From the NCBI GenBank assembly GCA_002385805.1, contig DGEF01000066.1:1-52870 (forward strand): a stretch of 52,870 nucleotides of DNA. The letters run 5' to 3'. The DNA comes from Peptococcaceae bacterium UBA3933 (lineage in GTDB: Bacteria; Bacillota; Peptococcia; Peptococcales; BICA1-8). A model generated the notes under the pieces. It searched no databases. It was not told where the DNA came from and worked only from the letters and a program-made list of their open reading frames with translations. Positions 17,334-25,217 of the stretch are shown here, in pieces. Made by a program: the position numbers and the translations under genes. Position 1 is the first letter of the stretch. Every line of letters starts with the position of its first letter.

Positions 17334-18470
17334 TTTTTTCAAAAAAGAAAAATATTAGGGACGAAATACAGGTTTAATAGGGCCAAGCTATACTCCCTTT
17401 TAGGGTGTGGAATTTTATTTGTTTTAGGATTAGCTCTAATCTTGAATTACTCTGCTTCCCGGCAAGAAAAAAATGTTGCTGTTAGTACTAATCAGCCGAA
17501 GGTTAATTCCTATTATCCAGAAATGGGCAATTTATTAGGAATTACTGAGGATAACCTGAAAGCAATGTTACAAGAGGGTTTTCCACTCTTACCTTCTCAT
17601 GAACGGGGAGGAACAAAAAGTAATGTTCGGAAAGTCCTTTCCCAAGGTTTAAGTTATATTACTGGTTTGGAAGTTAATAATCCTTTGAGTTTTTTGCAGG
17701 CTGAGATGACTATACTGGCTGTTAGCGATTTGGAGAATAAATTGACTTTTGGGCAAAACACTGGTATTGCTTATGCGGGTGAAATAGAGGAAGATTTTTA
17801 TTTAGATACTCCACCGGAGCTAGAAGAATGGCAATTTGAATTTGATGAAAACCAGCCAATAGAATTAAGTAAAGACCCGGTAGTTTTAATATATAATACA
17901 CATAATGCGGAAACTTATAAGCCAACAGACGGTGTCAGCAAGTTGGAAGGGAAGAATGCAGGTATAGCCAAAGTTGCGGAAACTCTGGCCAAAACTTTAG
18001 AAAATAAGTACGGATTAAAAACAATTAGATCTGAAACGATTCATGATTATCCTGATTTTAGCCGTTCCTATATTAAGTCACTGGAAACGGCTCAAAAAAT
18101 CCTTAAAGCTAATAAAACCATTCAGGCGGTTTTTGATGTTCACCGGGATGCAGGTTTTACTACCAAAACTCCCACTACAGTTAACATTAAGGGAAAAAGT
18201 GCAGCCTCTATCATGATTGTTATCGGTACAGAACATGAACGTTGGCAAGAAAATCTTGCTTTTGCTAAAAAACTTGAAAAAAAGGCAAACGAATTATATC
18301 CTAACCTGGTTAGAGACATAAGAATTGCTAATAACCGCCGCTATAATCAACACTTACATCCTAATTCGCTAATTTTGGAAATAGGCAGTGACTTAAATAC
18401 TTTAGAAGAGGCACAATATAGTGCTGCGTTATTTGCGGAAGTGATTGCCTCTGTTATTAAAGGTAACTAA
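17331..18470 (+). CDS. spoIIP: Stage II sporulation protein P
   Basis: Amidase/endopeptidase of the SpoIIDMP complex, which thins septal peptidoglycan and drives engulfment of the forespore. The 379 residues comprise a basic cytoplasmic N-terminus, one membrane anchor (LLGCGILFVLGLALIL), a linker, and a C-terminal amidase domain with VLIYNTHNAETYKP, the FDVHRDAG motif and ILEIGSDLNTLEEAQ near the end. These His and Glu residues are the expected zinc ligands. The TTG start at 17331 lies six bases after GGGGAGGGG. The usual neighbour gpr is not upstream. Clear evidence that the organism forms spores. Confidence 0.93.
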   Translation: MFFQKRKILGTKYRFNRAKLYSLLGCGILFVLGLALILNYSASRQEKNVAVSTNQPKVNSYYPEMGNLLGITEDNLKAMLQEGFPLLPSHERGGTKSNVRKVLSQGLSYITGLEVNNPLSFLQAEMTILAVSDLENKLTFGQNTGIAYAGEIEEDFYLDTPPELEEWQFEFDENQPIELSKDPVVLIYNTHNAETYKPTDGVSKLEGKNAGIAKVAETLAKTLENKYGLKTIRSETIHDYPDFSRSYIKSLETAQKILKANKTIQAVFDVHRDAGFTTKTPTTVNIKGKSAASIMIVIGTEHERWQENLAFAKKLEKKANELYPNLVRDIRIANNRRYNQHLHPNSLILEIGSDLNTLEEAQYSAALFAEVIASVIKGN

Positions 18471-18567
18471 TTTGTTTTTGAGTGTCTGTAAATAAATACC
18501 AGATAGCGAATAACTCTTTGTAGATATGGTAAATATATTAATATTCTACAAGGAGCAGGTGAATGGA

Positions 18568-18939
18568 TTGGGTTGGAAGTGGAATTTAAAGATTCTGATA
18601 ATTATTTTACTTTTTATTAATTTAATTGTCCTAGGGACCAATATTTGTGCTGAGCGTCTGGCTATAATTACCAATAAGGATATACCTTCTCCTTTTGTCT
18701 TGGAAAAGGGAAACGGTCAAGTAATTCAGATAAATTTATTAGGAAATCAGTTAAATTATTCTTATAGCACTTTGCTAAATAGTTACACAACTGCGAAAGC
18801 TTCTATACAAAAGTCTTGGGTTACTGTAAAATGTAATTTAGCCCCCAGGTTAGAATACCTAGATAACCTCTGGGTGAAAGGGTTAACTCAATTAAACAGT
18901 GACCTGGAGAGTCTTACCAATAAATTTAATAGGTATTGA
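18568..18939 (+). CDS. Unknown secreted or membrane-anchored protein between spoIIP and murJ
   Basis: I do not recognise this protein. The likely TTG start at 18568 gives about 123 residues: a short basic N-terminus, one strong hydrophobic segment (LIIILLFINLIVLG), then a mixed domain of about 95 residues with many Asn, Leu and Ser and no cysteine cluster beyond two isolated Cys. The hydrophobic part could be a signal peptide or an anchor. AGGTGA and AAGGAG lie upstream; an upstream ATG at 18526 is also in frame. It follows spoIIP by about 100 bp and ends 13 bp before the murJ start, so it is probably cotranscribed with murJ. A spore or cell-wall role is inferred from position only. Confidence 0.6.
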   Translation: MGWKWNLKILIIILLFINLIVLGTNICAERLAIITNKDIPSPFVLEKGNGQVIQINLLGNQLNYSYSTLLNSYTTAKASIQKSWVTVKCNLAPRLEYLDNLWVKGLTQLNSDLESLTNKFNRY

Positions 18940-18952
18940 AAAGGTGAATAAT

Positions 18953-20518
18953 ATGGTTAAACAAAAACAGGGTGGAATAGCGCATGCAGCAGGCTTAATA
19001 ATGATTGCCATGATTTTATCAAGAATTTTCGGTTATGTTAGGGATGTGGTTATTTACACCCATTTTGGACAGGATTTTCGAACAGATGCCTATAATGCTG
19101 CTTTTTCTATCCCTGATTTTTTATATTACTTATTAGTAGGTGGTGCCTTAAGTTCCGCCTTTATCCCTGTTTTCTCCAGCTATGTGGCTACTGGCAAAGA
19201 GGAAGAAGGTTGGCAGGTAGCCAGCACTATTATTAATTTAGTGATTATTTTAATGTTCATCGGCATTGGGCTGGGATTGATTTATACTCCTTTCCTAATT
19301 AAATTATTAGTTCCCGGTTTTACGGAAGAAGGTTTTTGGCTTACCGTTTTATTAACCAGGGTAATGTTCGCCCAGAGCTTTTTCATGGCTTTAAACGGTA
19401 TTTCTCAGGGGATTTTGCATTCTTATAAACATTTTTTTGCACCAGCTTTAGGTTCTGTCTTATATAACTTAGGAATAATAGTAATCGGTATTATTTTAGT
19501 AGATAAACTGGGTATCCTTGGATTTTCCTTAGGTGTGGTTATGGGGGCAATGTTAAATTTTATCGTCCAGATACCTGCTCTTCTAAAAATCGGTTTAAGG
19601 TATAAGCCCATCATAAATTTAAGACACCCGGGAGTAAAAAAAATATTGGTCTTGATCTTACCGGTTCTTATTGGTTTATCTGTAACTCATTTTAATTTGT
19701 TTGTTAACCAATACCTGGGCTCTTCGCTACCCCAAGGAATGATTTCTGCTTTACGAGCAGCTCAGAGAATTATGCAGTTACCAATAGGTGTTTTTGCTAT
19801 TGCTGTAGCTTTGGCTGTTTTTCCTACCTTAACTGGACAAGCTGCCCGTAAGGAAATGAAAGAATTTAAAAGCACAATTTCCATGGGAGTAAGGACTGTT
19901 GTTTTTATTACTTTACCGGCAGCAGTAGGACTTATAGCATTAAGGGAACCTATAGTAAGAGCCATGTTCCAGCAGGGTCAATTTACGGTGGCTAACACAG
20001 AGGCTACGGCCAGTGCTTTGCTATTTTATTCTTTGGGTTTAATCGGTTATTCCGCTCAACAAGTTTTAAACAGAGCATTTTATGCCCTTCAGGATACGAA
20101 AACACCTGTAACTATCGGTATTATTACTATTGTTCTTAACATTATTCTTAATTTTATGTTAATAGAACCTTTAGGACATAGGGGACTGGCTTTGGCCTAT
20201 TCTCTGGCCGGATTGGCCAATATGGTCTTATTACTATACTATTTGCGAAACAAAATCGGGAATATTGATGGAAAAAATATGCTATACTCTTTTACTAAAA
20301 CCTTGTTGGCTTCCTTATTGATGGGGGTAGTTGTTTTTTACACTGCCCAGCTGATTGAATTTAATTTCGATATTCAGAATAAACTAGTTCAAATTGGTGA
20401 AGTCTTGCTGGCTATTGCAGTGGGTGGTTTAACTTATTCCATCCTGGTAACAGCTTTGAAAATGCAGGAGGCTTCCATGGCCTGGGGAATATTGATGCGG
20501 CGTTTGAGGAGAAAGTAA
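18953..20518 (+). CDS. murJ: Lipid II flippase MurJ (MviN family)
   Basis: Moves lipid-linked peptidoglycan precursors across the membrane. From ATG 18953 it has 521 residues and about 14 membrane helices, the usual MurJ size. Recognisable parts are ARIFGYVRDVVI-like sequence near the N-terminus (SRIFGYVRD), NQYLGSSLPQGMISALRAAQRIMQLPIGVFAIAVA in the middle, and NRAFYALQDTKTPV. The start is preceded by AAGGTGA; the longer reading from 18899 overlaps the preceding gene and has no good ribosome site. It could be a sporulation-linked paralogue given the spoIIP neighbour. Confidence 0.9.
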   Translation: MVKQKQGGIAHAAGLIMIAMILSRIFGYVRDVVIYTHFGQDFRTDAYNAAFSIPDFLYYLLVGGALSSAFIPVFSSYVATGKEEEGWQVASTIINLVIILMFIGIGLGLIYTPFLIKLLVPGFTEEGFWLTVLLTRVMFAQSFFMALNGISQGILHSYKHFFAPALGSVLYNLGIIVIGIILVDKLGILGFSLGVVMGAMLNFIVQIPALLKIGLRYKPIINLRHPGVKKILVLILPVLIGLSVTHFNLFVNQYLGSSLPQGMISALRAAQRIMQLPIGVFAIAVALAVFPTLTGQAARKEMKEFKSTISMGVRTVVFITLPAAVGLIALREPIVRAMFQQGQFTVANTEATASALLFYSLGLIGYSAQQVLNRAFYALQDTKTPVTIGIITIVLNIILNFMLIEPLGHRGLALAYSLAGLANMVLLLYYLRNKIGNIDGKNMLYSFTKTLLASLLMGVVVFYTAQLIEFNFDIQNKLVQIGEVLLAIAVGGLTYSILVTALKMQEASMAWGILMRRLRRK

Positions 20519-20851
20519 TTTCTTTTTGGTTAGCTTTTTGGTCAGAAGAATCTTTGGTGTTAATGTATTGTGTCAGAAATGGTTGTGGAGATATATTACT
20601 GGACAGATTTTGACTTTTAAGTTAAAATTTTTTGTCAGATAATGATTAATTAAACGAAGATTTTGTACTAAAGAATTTAAATTCTGACACAAAATATTAC
20701 TTTTAAGATTGGTCTAACAATCAATTTTGTCTCTGAAGATCAATCTAACCAAAGATATTCACCCACGATAGAAATCTGACAGGCAATTTTATCCGTGAAG
20801 ACCAATCTGACCATAAATCTTTACCCGAAAGACAACAAAGGAGGAGTATGG
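20519..20851. repeat. Gene-free stretch with a 62-bp-period tandem repeat and GTCAGA/GTTAGA words
   Basis: A block of about 43 bp starting CAATTTTGTC at 20722 recurs at 20784, with about 34 of 43 positions the same. Throughout the stretch the words GTCAGA, GTTAGA and their complements TCTGAC and TCTAAC appear repeatedly (for example at 20527, 20539, 20572, 20632, 20745, 20775 and 20806). The second copy runs up to the lepA ribosome-binding site. The same words recur at 25043-25140. No coding frame is convincing and no clear promoter for lepA was found. Confidence 0.6.
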
Positions 20852-22651
20852 TTGAAGCAGGAAAGGATTAGAAATTTTTGCATTATTGCTCATATAGATC
20901 ACGGTAAATCTACTTTAGCTGACCGGATAATTGAATATACCGGGACTTTAACAAAAAGGGAAATGGTAGATCAGGTCCTGGACACTATGGATTTGGAGCG
21001 GGAAAGAGGAATTACAATTAAGCTTCAATCTGTAAGACTTTCATACAAAGCCCAGGATGGCCAAGAGTATATCTTAAATTTAATAGATACTCCCGGACAT
21101 GTAGATTTTAGTTATGAAGTTTCCCGTAGTCTTGCCGCTTGCGAAGGTGCTGTTTTGGTGGTTGATGCGGCTCAAGGGATTGAAGCACAGACATTAGCCA
21201 ATGTTTATTTAGCTTTGGAACACGACTTGGAGATTATCCCTGTGATTAATAAAATAGATTTACCTAATGCAGATCCGGAAAGGGTAAAAAAAGAAATCGA
21301 AGATTTGATTGGCTTAGATGCAAGTGAAGCCATTCTCTGTTCGGCGAAAGAAGGGATAGGTATTCCGGAGATCCTCGAGGCTGTTGTAACTAAAATTCCG
21401 TCTCCCCAGGGTGATGAAAACAAACCTTTACAGGCTTTAATTTTTGATTCTCATTATGACCCTTACCGGGGGGCAATCTCTCATCTGCGGGTTGTAGAGG
21501 GTACTTTGCGGAAAGGCATGAATATTCAAATGATGTCTACGGGTAAAGTTTTTGAAGTGACCGAAGTGGGAGTTTTCACACCTGCTATGACCCAAGTAGA
21601 GCAATTAAAACCGGGAGAAGTTGGATTTTTAGCCGCCAGTATAAAAAATGTAAAGGATACCCGGGTGGGTGACACAATTACCAGTGCTGAAAATCCGGCC
21701 TCTAAACCTTTACCGGGATATAAAAAGGTTACTCCCATGGTTTTTTGCGGCCTTTATCCAATAGAAACTAATGATTATCCCGACCTAAGGGACGCTCTGG
21801 AAAAACTAAAATTAAATGATGCTTCCTTGCTTTTCGAACCGGAGACTTCTACCGCTTTAGGTTTTGGTTTTCGTTGCGGTTTTTTAGGGTTATTGCATAT
21901 GGAAATTATCCAGGAAAGATTAGAAAGAGAATATGGATTAGGTCTGATTACAACTGCACCAAGTGTAATTTATCGGGTTGTTAAGACTAACGGAGAAGTA
22001 GTAATGGTAGATAACCCGGCTAATTTACCTGCACCTCAAAATATCGAAAAATTAGAAGAACCTTATGTGGAAGCCACCATGATGGTCCCCACGGACTTTG
22101 TGGGTCCGGTAATGGAATTGGCCCAAGAAAGACGTGGTACATTTATTAATATGGAGTATTTAGCTCAAACAAGAGTTATGTTAAAGTATGAACTTCCCTT
22201 AAGTGAAATAGTATATGACTTCTTTGACCAATTAAAGACCCGGACAAGAGGATATGCTTCTTTAGATTATGAGTTAAAAGGGTACAAGGAATCTAACTTA
22301 GTGAAATTGGATATTTTAGTTAATAATGAAGTTGTGGATGCCCTTTCCTGTATTGTGCATAGAGATAAAGCTTATACTCGGGGAAGAGCTTTAGTAACTA
22401 AATTAAGGAGTCTAATTCCTCGGCAAATGTTCGAAGTACCCATTCAAGCAGCAATAGGCAATAAAGTCATTGCCAGGGAAACAGTCAAGGCTCTACGAAA
22501 AAGCGTTCTGGATAAATGTTATGGCGGAGATGTTACCAGAAAGAAGAAGTTATTGGAAAAACAAAAAGAGGGTAAAAAACGAATGAAACAGGTAGGCAGT
22601 GTAGAGATTCCTCAAGAGGCGTTTATGGCTGTACTAAGTTTAGATGAATAG
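20852..22651 (+). CDS. lepA: Elongation factor 4 (LepA), ribosome back-translocating GTPase
   Basis: Translational GTPase that acts on stalled or mistranslocated ribosomes. The preferred TTG start at 20852, seven bases after AAGGAGGA, gives 599 residues beginning (M)KQERIRNFCIIAHIDHGKSTL, the standard LepA length and N-terminus. The G1 motif AHIDHGKST is near residues 13-21, DTPGHVDF and NKIDLP are present, and the C-terminal LepA domain ends RKKKLLEKQKEGKKRMKQVG. A longer reading from 20795 is not supported. lepA followed by hemW and hrcA is standard Firmicutes order. Confidence 0.96.
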   Translation: MKQERIRNFCIIAHIDHGKSTLADRIIEYTGTLTKREMVDQVLDTMDLERERGITIKLQSVRLSYKAQDGQEYILNLIDTPGHVDFSYEVSRSLAACEGAVLVVDAAQGIEAQTLANVYLALEHDLEIIPVINKIDLPNADPERVKKEIEDLIGLDASEAILCSAKEGIGIPEILEAVVTKIPSPQGDENKPLQALIFDSHYDPYRGAISHLRVVEGTLRKGMNIQMMSTGKVFEVTEVGVFTPAMTQVEQLKPGEVGFLAASIKNVKDTRVGDTITSAENPASKPLPGYKKVTPMVFCGLYPIETNDYPDLRDALEKLKLNDASLLFEPETSTALGFGFRCGFLGLLHMEIIQERLEREYGLGLITTAPSVIYRVVKTNGEVVMVDNPANLPAPQNIEKLEEPYVEATMMVPTDFVGPVMELAQERRGTFINMEYLAQTRVMLKYELPLSEIVYDFFDQLKTRTRGYASLDYELKGYKESNLVKLDILVNNEVVDALSCIVHRDKAYTRGRALVTKLRSLIPRQMFEVPIQAAIGNKVIARETVKALRKSVLDKCYGGDVTRKKKLLEKQKEGKKRMKQVGSVEIPQEAFMAVLSLDE

Positions 22652-22660
22652 CTTACGGGA

Positions 22661-22728
22661 CACTAACCTTAACCTTACGACCGAAGGTCGTAATCCCAGC
22701 CACCAGCCACTAATAACTAGCCACTATA
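22661..22728 (+). repeat. Composite intergenic repeat upstream of hemW
   Basis: Three parts in order: an AACCTTAACCTTA array, a perfect ACGACC-GAA-GGTCGT hairpin, and a block of AGCCACCAGCCACTA type ending ACTAGCCACTA. The last 29 bp (22698-22726) match 33786-33814 at 28 of 29 positions. The same order of parts is seen at 10886-10940 in a more worn form. Confidence 0.7.
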
Positions 22729-22744
22729 ATAGGGGTTTAACCAT

Positions 22745-23893
22745 ATGAATAATAAAATAGAAGCTTTATACATTCACATTCCTTTTTGTGTAGCAAAGTG
22801 CAACTATTGTGATTTTTTAAGTTTCCCGGGTTGTTCGGAAGAACTTAAGGAGCGGTATATAAGTTGCCTTAAAACAGAAGCTGTTTTACGTAAAAAACAA
22901 TTTCAATTAGAAAAAGTAAAATTAAATACCGTTTTTTTGGGAGGCGGGACGCCCACTTGTCTTTCAGGTGGGCTTCTTAATGATATACTTCTTTTTATAA
23001 AAGATACCTTTCAACTACAGGATAAGGTAGAAATAAGTATAGAAGCCAATCCGGGGACTATTGACGAAGGAAAATTGGCCGTGTTAAAAAAAGCGGGAGT
23101 AAATAGACTTTCCTTGGGAGTACAGTCCTTTGCAGAAGAATTATTAAGAAACTTAGGTAGGATTCATTCGATAAATGAGATACAGGAAAGCTTTTCATTT
23201 GCCAGAAAAGTTGGTTTTACCAATATTAACTTAGATCTAATGTATGGTTTACCGGGCCAAACAATAAAGCACTGGGAACATACTTTAATTAAAACCATTG
23301 AGTTAGAACCGGAACATATTTCAACTTATCAGCTTAAAATAGAGGAGGGTACTCCTTTAGGTAATAAGTTAACCAGGGGAGAAATTCAGGAGTTTGATGA
23401 TGAAATAGCTTTAGAAATGTATCAACTTGCCCAAGATTATTTAACGGAGGCAGGATATATTCAATACGAAGTTTCCAACTTTACTAAACCTGGGTTTAGG
23501 TGCAGACATAATTGTACTTATTGGTTGACTAAACCATACCTGGGTTTGGGTGCTGGGGCTCACTCTTTTTATCCTCCTTTGCGCTTTTTTAATAAAGGAA
23601 ATTTATCTGCATATTTGGATTCATTGGAAAAAGGAGAGCTTCCACCTGTAGAAAAGGAAATTCTTTCTTTAGAAGAACTCATGTCAGAAACCATGTTTAT
23701 GGGCTTACGATTGTTAGAAGGTGTAAATTTAACAGAGTTTCAAAACCGCTATAAGGTGAAAGCTACTTCTATTTTTAATGATGCAATTGAAAAATGTATC
23801 CGTCTGGGTTTAATAGAATTTTCTGGAGAAAATTTGCGTCTTACCCGGGAAGGTTTATATTTGGGGAATTTAGTTTTTCAAGAATTTATATAA
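22745..23893 (+). CDS. hemW: Radical SAM protein HemW (heme chaperone, HemN-like)
   Basis: Radical SAM protein of the HemW group, thought to hand heme to target proteins; older annotations call it oxygen-independent coproporphyrinogen III oxidase. The 382 residues match HemW, shorter than true HemN. The 4Fe-4S ligands are Cys15, Cys19 and Cys22 in CVAKCNYC. VFLGGGTPTCL, EANPGT and the LGVQSF block are typical of the family, and GLPGQTIKHWE follows. The position between lepA and hrcA is the family's usual place in Firmicutes and argues for HemW over HemN. Confidence 0.92.
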   Translation: MNNKIEALYIHIPFCVAKCNYCDFLSFPGCSEELKERYISCLKTEAVLRKKQFQLEKVKLNTVFLGGGTPTCLSGGLLNDILLFIKDTFQLQDKVEISIEANPGTIDEGKLAVLKKAGVNRLSLGVQSFAEELLRNLGRIHSINEIQESFSFARKVGFTNINLDLMYGLPGQTIKHWEHTLIKTIELEPEHISTYQLKIEEGTPLGNKLTRGEIQEFDDEIALEMYQLAQDYLTEAGYIQYEVSNFTKPGFRCRHNCTYWLTKPYLGLGAGAHSFYPPLRFFNKGNLSAYLDSLEKGELPPVEKEILSLEELMSETMFMGLRLLEGVNLTEFQNRYKVKATSIFNDAIEKCIRLGLIEFSGENLRLTREGLYLGNLVFQEFI

Positions 23894-23896
23894 TCA

Positions 23897-23926
23897 TTGA
23901 CAAATACCTGTTAAAAGTGATATTTT
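23897..23926 (+). promoter_or_regulatory. Promoter of the hrcA heat-shock operon
   Basis: TTGACA (23897-23902), 18 bp, then TATTTT (23921-23926). Transcription would start at about the left end of the CIRCE palindrome, so HrcA binding there would block the polymerase. Confidence 0.7.
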
Positions 23927-23937
23927 TTAAGTAGAAT

Positions 23938-23964
23938 TTAGCACTCAATTGGGGAGAGTGCTAA
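23938..23964 (+). promoter_or_regulatory. CIRCE operator bound by HrcA
   Basis: TTAGCACTC, nine bases, GAGTGCTAA: a perfect match to the CIRCE consensus inverted repeat. It lies 18 bp before hrcA and overlaps the expected transcription start, so the operon is almost certainly autoregulated by HrcA. Confidence 0.96.
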
Positions 23965-23982
23965 CAACAGGAGTGATCCACT

Positions 23983-25008
23983 ATGAAATTAGATGCGCGA
24001 AAACAAAAGGTTCTGGAGGCTATCGTAATAGATTATATTGCGACTGCTGAACCTGTAGGTTCTCGTACCATTGCTCGTAAATATAACTTAGGGGTTAGTC
24101 CTGCTACTATTCGAAATGAAATGGCTGATTTAGAAGAAATGGGTTTAATAGAGCAACCACATACTTCAGCGGGCCGCATACCTTCGGATACAGGTTACCG
24201 GTATTATGTTGACTGTCTCATGAAACGTGCAATTATCGCCGAGGAAGTACAGGCTTTAATAGAACGGGCTTTTCAAACAAAAATAAAACAATTAGAAGAC
24301 CTTATCCAAATAGTAGGTAAAGTTTTGTCCCAAATAACCAATTACACGGCCTTAGTTCTGGCTCCGCAAATCGGGAAAAGTACCCTGCAACTTATTCAGT
24401 TAATGTTAATCGAACCTGGGAAAGCATTGGTAGTTATTGTTACCGACAGTGGTCGCATTGAAAATAAAGTTTTAGAGATTCCGGAAAATTTGACTAAGGA
24501 AGATTTAGAGCTTGTTTCTAAGATATTAAATGATAAATTCAAAGGTATTTCTTTAAATGAATGGAAACAAATTATGTTAAGGGATTTGTATTCCCAATTA
24601 ATTACTCAGAAAAAAGTTTTAACTCTGATTCTTGAGCTTATAGACACAATTCTAACCGTGGATAATGAAGACAAAGTATATCTGGGCGGAACTTTAAATA
24701 TTTTAAATCAGCCGGAATTTAAGGACGTGACTAAAGTTAGAAACCTTTTTGAACTACTAGAAAAGGAAGACGTTTTACGTGAGTTATTAAAAGATAATTC
24801 AGGAGATGAGGTTACCGTTAGGATAGGTACTGAAAATAAATATGAGGTAATGCAAGATTGTAGCATTATTACAGCCACATACCGGTTAAATGGTGAAGTG
24901 ATAGGAACTATAGGTGTTTTAGGGCCTACCCGGATGCATTATTCTAAAGCAGTATCTATTGTTGAATATTTAACTCAGGTCCTTTCTTTATCTATCAAGA
25001 AACTATAA
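23983..25008 (+). CDS. hrcA: Heat-inducible transcription repressor HrcA
   Basis: Repressor of class I heat-shock genes; it binds CIRCE and is kept active by chaperonin. The 341 residues show the N-terminal winged helix (LDARKQKVLEAIVIDYIATAEPVGSRTIARKY), the typical GVSPATIRNEMADLEEMGLIEQPHTSAGRIPSDTGYRYYVD segment, and a C-terminal domain ending GVLGPTRMHYSKAVSIVEYLTQVLS. A perfect CIRCE lies just upstream. It is the first gene of an operon that continues into a group II-type chaperonin, grpE, dnaK and dnaJ. Confidence 0.96.
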   Translation: MKLDARKQKVLEAIVIDYIATAEPVGSRTIARKYNLGVSPATIRNEMADLEEMGLIEQPHTSAGRIPSDTGYRYYVDCLMKRAIIAEEVQALIERAFQTKIKQLEDLIQIVGKVLSQITNYTALVLAPQIGKSTLQLIQLMLIEPGKALVVIVTDSGRIENKVLEIPENLTKEDLELVSKILNDKFKGISLNEWKQIMLRDLYSQLITQKKVLTLILELIDTILTVDNEDKVYLGGTLNILNQPEFKDVTKVRNLFELLEKEDVLRELLKDNSGDEVTVRIGTENKYEVMQDCSIITATYRLNGEVIGTIGVLGPTRMHYSKAVSIVEYLTQVLSLSIKKL

Positions 25009-25039
25009 CTTAGTGACTGAAACTTTAATGTTAATAAAT

Positions 25040-25197
25040 TACGTCAGATATTTCTCTAAAAGATAGTTTTTTTGGTTAGAAATATCTTTGGGGTTAACTT
25101 TTTTGTCAGAATACCTTTTTGGTAAAATTTTCGGTTGGTTAGATATCTATTAAGCTAAATCTTAACCTCAACCTCAACCTTAGCCTTAACCTTATAA
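25040..25197 (+). repeat. Intergenic repeats between hrcA and the chaperonin gene
   Basis: The 209-bp gap holds GTCAGA/GTTAGA words (25043, 25074, 25104, 25137) like those upstream of lepA, including a GGTTAGAAATATCTTTGGGG block similar to 20527-20555 and to the last 20 bp of the window. It ends with an array of AACCTC, AACCTT and GCCTTAACCTT at 25160-25197. No terminator or second CIRCE is visible, so the chaperonin is probably read from the hrcA promoter. Confidence 0.6.
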
Positions 25198-25217
25198 TAA
25201 TTAGGGGGTTAGATAAT

